Below are positions 9,537 through 10,404 of a stretch of 10,404 nt of DNA, one piece after another. The notes beneath the pieces are model-generated. The model was given only the letters and a program-made list of their open reading frames with translations, ran no database searches and was not told the origin of the DNA. The position numbers and the translations under genes were made by a program. Source of the stretch: Planctomycetota bacterium (GTDB taxonomy: Bacteria; Planctomycetota; Phycisphaerae; Tepidisphaerales; Tepidisphaeraceae). How positions within the stretch are numbered: the stretch's first letter is position 1; the number at the start of each line of letters is the position of its first letter. The stretch lies in the NCBI GenBank assembly GCA_023417885.1, contig JAEZED010000050.1:1-10404 (forward strand), in the 5' to 3' direction.

Positions 9537-9785
9537 ATGTCGATTTATGATGATGGCACACCGTGGCTGCGAGCAGGAACCCTTGAATTGAGGCTGGAGG
9601 TGACGGAGGACGATCCCGTTCCCGGCTACAACGTGGTCGCGGACGCAATCACCGGCGTGATGCTGGTGAGCCGCCATGCCCCCATTCGGGCCTTGTTGGA
9701 GGCCTTGGAGGCGGCAGCGTCTCCGCCCCGCGCCGCGCAAGGCAGGCTTTATCCCCGTGACGCCCGGGACACCGGGCTGCTGTGA
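9537..9785 (+). CDS. uncharacterised 82-aa protein
   Basis: The function is not recognised. The ATG at 9537 has AGGAG (9525-9529) seven bases upstream, a good ribosome site. The product begins MSIYDDGTPWLRAGTLELRLEV and is acidic, with alternating hydrophobic residues suggesting a small beta fold (12-45). A helix follows (APIRALLEALEAAAS, 48-62), then a basic tail (PRAAQGRLYPRDARDTGLL). There is no signal peptide, membrane segment or helix-turn-helix that I can see. The same frame runs on upstream from 9144, but that part is a shadow of the integrase. It is 85 bases after the integrase on the same strand and may share its transcript. An accessory role in the element is inferred from position only. 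Confidence 0.65.
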   Translation: MSIYDDGTPWLRAGTLELRLEVTEDDPVPGYNVVADAITGVMLVSRHAPIRALLEALEAAASPPRAAQGRLYPRDARDTGLL

Positions 9786-9835
9786 AAAAGTTGTCGCGAA
9801 GCACGAGAATCTGCGCGCAGCCGTGGCAGGTTGTG

Positions 9836-9841
9836 TATAAT
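9836..9841 (+). promoter_or_regulatory. consensus -10 box before the structured region
   Basis: A perfect TATAAT (9836-9841) stands in the gap after the 82-aa gene. The -35 is poor (GC alternation near 9812-9818). A start near 9848 would place the first hairpin (9850-9877) at the very 5' end of the RNA. Confidence 0.5.
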
Positions 9842-9849
9842 GATGCGAA

Positions 9850-9981
9850 CCCTGCCGCGCCGGAAGGTGCGACAGGGGAATAAAAGCCCCTTACCAGAGG
9901 ACGCAACTGACCGTCGGTTCGGCATTGCCCGCAGGGCGATGCGCGTTCCGTCGTTTTGTGGCCTTCTGCCCCTGGTAAGCG
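9850..9981 (+). ncRNA. candidate structured RNA or leader of the DUF1580 gene
   Basis: By-eye pairing shows four helices. (1) 9850-9861 with 9866-9877, twelve positions, one C-A mismatch and one G-U, capped by a GGAA (GNRA) tetraloop. (2) A long-range stem, CTTACCAGAGG (9890-9900) with CCCCTGGTAAG (9969-9979), ten of eleven paired. (3) AACTGA/TCGGTT (9905-9919). (4) GCATTGCCC/GGGCGATGC (9922-9942), nine positions around GCA. Helices 3 and 4 lie inside helix 2. CAGGGG (9873-9878) could instead pair with CCCCTG (9969-9974), and GGGG (9875-9878) with CCCC (9887-9890), so alternative folds exist. The 3' arm stops two bases before the ATG at 9982, where the only ribosome-site-like sequence (GGTAAG) is. 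No conserved family was recognised. It may be a leader, a separate small RNA, or DNA sites for the DUF1580 protein. Confidence 0.4.
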
Positions 9982-10311
9982 ATGATCGACCTCGAACGCG
10001 AAACGATCCTTTCTCTCTCGCAGGCCCGCCGCCACCCCGCAATGCGGACTCGCAGCGGCAAGGCCCCCCACCCATCCAAGATGTATCGCCTGATCGCCGG
10101 TGGCATAAAAGCCGCGGACGGCGAGCGGGTGGCGCTGGAAGCACTCAAGCTTCCTGCCGGCTGGGTGACCACCGCCGAAGCCATTCAGCGATTCATCGAC
10201 CGCCTCACTTTCGGGCCGGAAGGTCCGCAGGCGGGGCGTTCTATCGCAGCCGCCACCAGTGCCCTTGAACAGGCCGAGAAGCTGCTGGACACGGATGGAA
10301 TCGCGGCCTGA
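9982..10311 (+). CDS. DUF1580-type winged-helix protein, probable excisionase-like factor
   Basis: Probably a small DNA-binding protein of the DUF1580 type, which I associate with planctomycete mobile and regulatory contexts; an excisionase (recombination directionality) or repressor role is inferred from being encoded beside an integrase. The 109-aa product shows LSLSQARRHP (10-19), a helix-turn-helix with APHPSKMYRLIAGGI (28-42), a wing with VALEALKLPAGWVTT (50-64), and the helix AEAIQRFIDRL (65-75). These are the usual elements of the MerR/excisionase-like fold. A C-terminal helix (84-103, Ala/Leu-rich) may mediate oligomerisation. The ATG at 9982 has no good Shine-Dalgarno; the nearest candidate is buried in the long-range stem of the preceding structured region, which suggests translation is regulated. 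It would end the visible element genes. Confidence 0.8.
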   Translation: MIDLERETILSLSQARRHPAMRTRSGKAPHPSKMYRLIAGGIKAADGERVALEALKLPAGWVTTAEAIQRFIDRLTFGPEGPQAGRSIAAATSALEQAEKLLDTDGIAA

Positions 10312-10357
10312 GCCCTACATCTTGTACCAGCCCTCAGAAAAAACCTATATCTTGCCG
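10312..10357 (+). promoter_or_regulatory. two NrdR-box-like sites over a promoter
   Basis: Two related 16-base sites start at 10312 (core TACATCTTGT) and 10342 (core TATATCTTGC), exactly 30 bases apart, about three helical turns. Both fit the left part of the NrdR box (aCaCwAtATaTwGtGt); the right halves are degenerate, especially the second. TTGTAC (10322-10327) and CTATAT (10345-10350), 17 bases apart, form a promoter inside the pair. NrdR represses ribonucleotide reductase genes through paired, phased boxes that overlap the promoter. Confidence 0.4.
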
Positions 10358-10387
10358 CACGACAGGATGTCAGTGGACGTAGTTCCT

Positions 10388-10404
10388 ATGGAGCAAGGAT
10401 GCTC
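10388..10404 (+). CDS. possible start of a gene running off the right edge
   Basis: Two ATGs remain at the edge, at 10388 and 10399. The second has GGAG (10390-10393) five bases upstream and would begin Met-Leu; the first would begin Met-Glu-Gln-Gly-Cys. Only a few codons are visible, so product and frame cannot be told. The NrdR-like sites upstream suggest a ribonucleotide reductase gene. Confidence 0.25.

Larger units (their letters stand above)
8140..10311 (+). mobile_element. integrase end of an element inserted at tRNA-Pro
   Basis: A tyrosine integrase starts 115 bases past a tRNA gene and is followed by a small unknown gene and a DUF1580-type, probably excisionase-like gene on the same strand. 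This is the usual layout of a tRNA-targeted genomic island or prophage. The left border would lie in the tRNA 3' half. The right end given is the last gene that looks element-borne; I found no second copy of the tRNA 3' end before 10404, so the true border is unknown. The integration could also be old and decayed. Confidence 0.55.

Noticed and set aside
9649..10268. Several open frames on both strands across the region between the 82-aa gene and the DUF1580 gene
   Set aside because: They are Arg/Pro/Cys-rich, lack ribosome sites and conflict with one another and with the DUF1580 gene; the region is better read as structured non-coding DNA.
8166..10339. CTCAGAA found just after the tRNA (8166-8172) and again at 10333-10339 as a possible attachment repeat
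   Set aside because: Seven bases outside the tRNA is too short and its flanks do not match; expected by chance.

Overview
The window is GC-rich and gene-dense and looks like bacterial chromosome. The best phylogenetic hints are a tyrosine recombinase with the 'PNRLR...AATELRK' form of box II (Asn in place of the usual His) and a DUF1580-type winged-helix protein. I associate both with Planctomycetota, possibly the Phycisphaerae side. This is inference from remembered family features; no search was run.

Positions 1-8164 look like ordinary chromosome. On the minus strand are an uncharacterised 172-aa protein (202-720) and dnaK (883-2817), with a dnaK terminator hairpin and a small heptamer tandem repeat between them. 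Left of the 172-aa gene is a compound inverted repeat (33-101). Diverging from dnaK on the plus strand are hemL (3066-4439), whose best promoter match implies a leaderless mRNA, and a secreted or membrane-anchored protein with two SH3-like repeats and a coiled coil (4602-6104), which ends at a strong hairpin. A small unknown gene (6278-6583) converges with purD (6592-7887, minus). A tRNA-Pro(GGG) gene (8090-8164) follows, with its own promoter.

Positions from about 8140 to at least 10311 look like the integrase end of an integrated element: tRNA-Pro, then a tyrosine integrase (8279-9451), an 82-aa unknown protein (9537-9785), a non-coding stretch dense in inverted repeats behind a perfect TATAAT (9836-9981), and a DUF1580-type, probably excisionase-like, DNA-binding protein (9982-10311). 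The non-coding stretch has a GNRA-capped hairpin, a long-range closing stem and mutually exclusive pairings, and it ends two bases before the DUF1580 start codon. It is the most likely undescribed element here: a regulatory leader RNA or small RNA that may control the integrase/excisionase balance. No second copy of the tRNA 3' end is visible, so the far border is outside the window or further right.

The last 93 bases carry two phased NrdR-box-like sites 30 bp apart overlapping a promoter, with a possible ribosome site and start codon at the very edge. This suggests that a ribonucleotide reductase gene may begin just outside the window.

Coordinates for hemL, purD, dnaK, the tRNA and the integrase are firm. 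Promoters, RNA structures and the left-edge reading frame are proposals made by eye.
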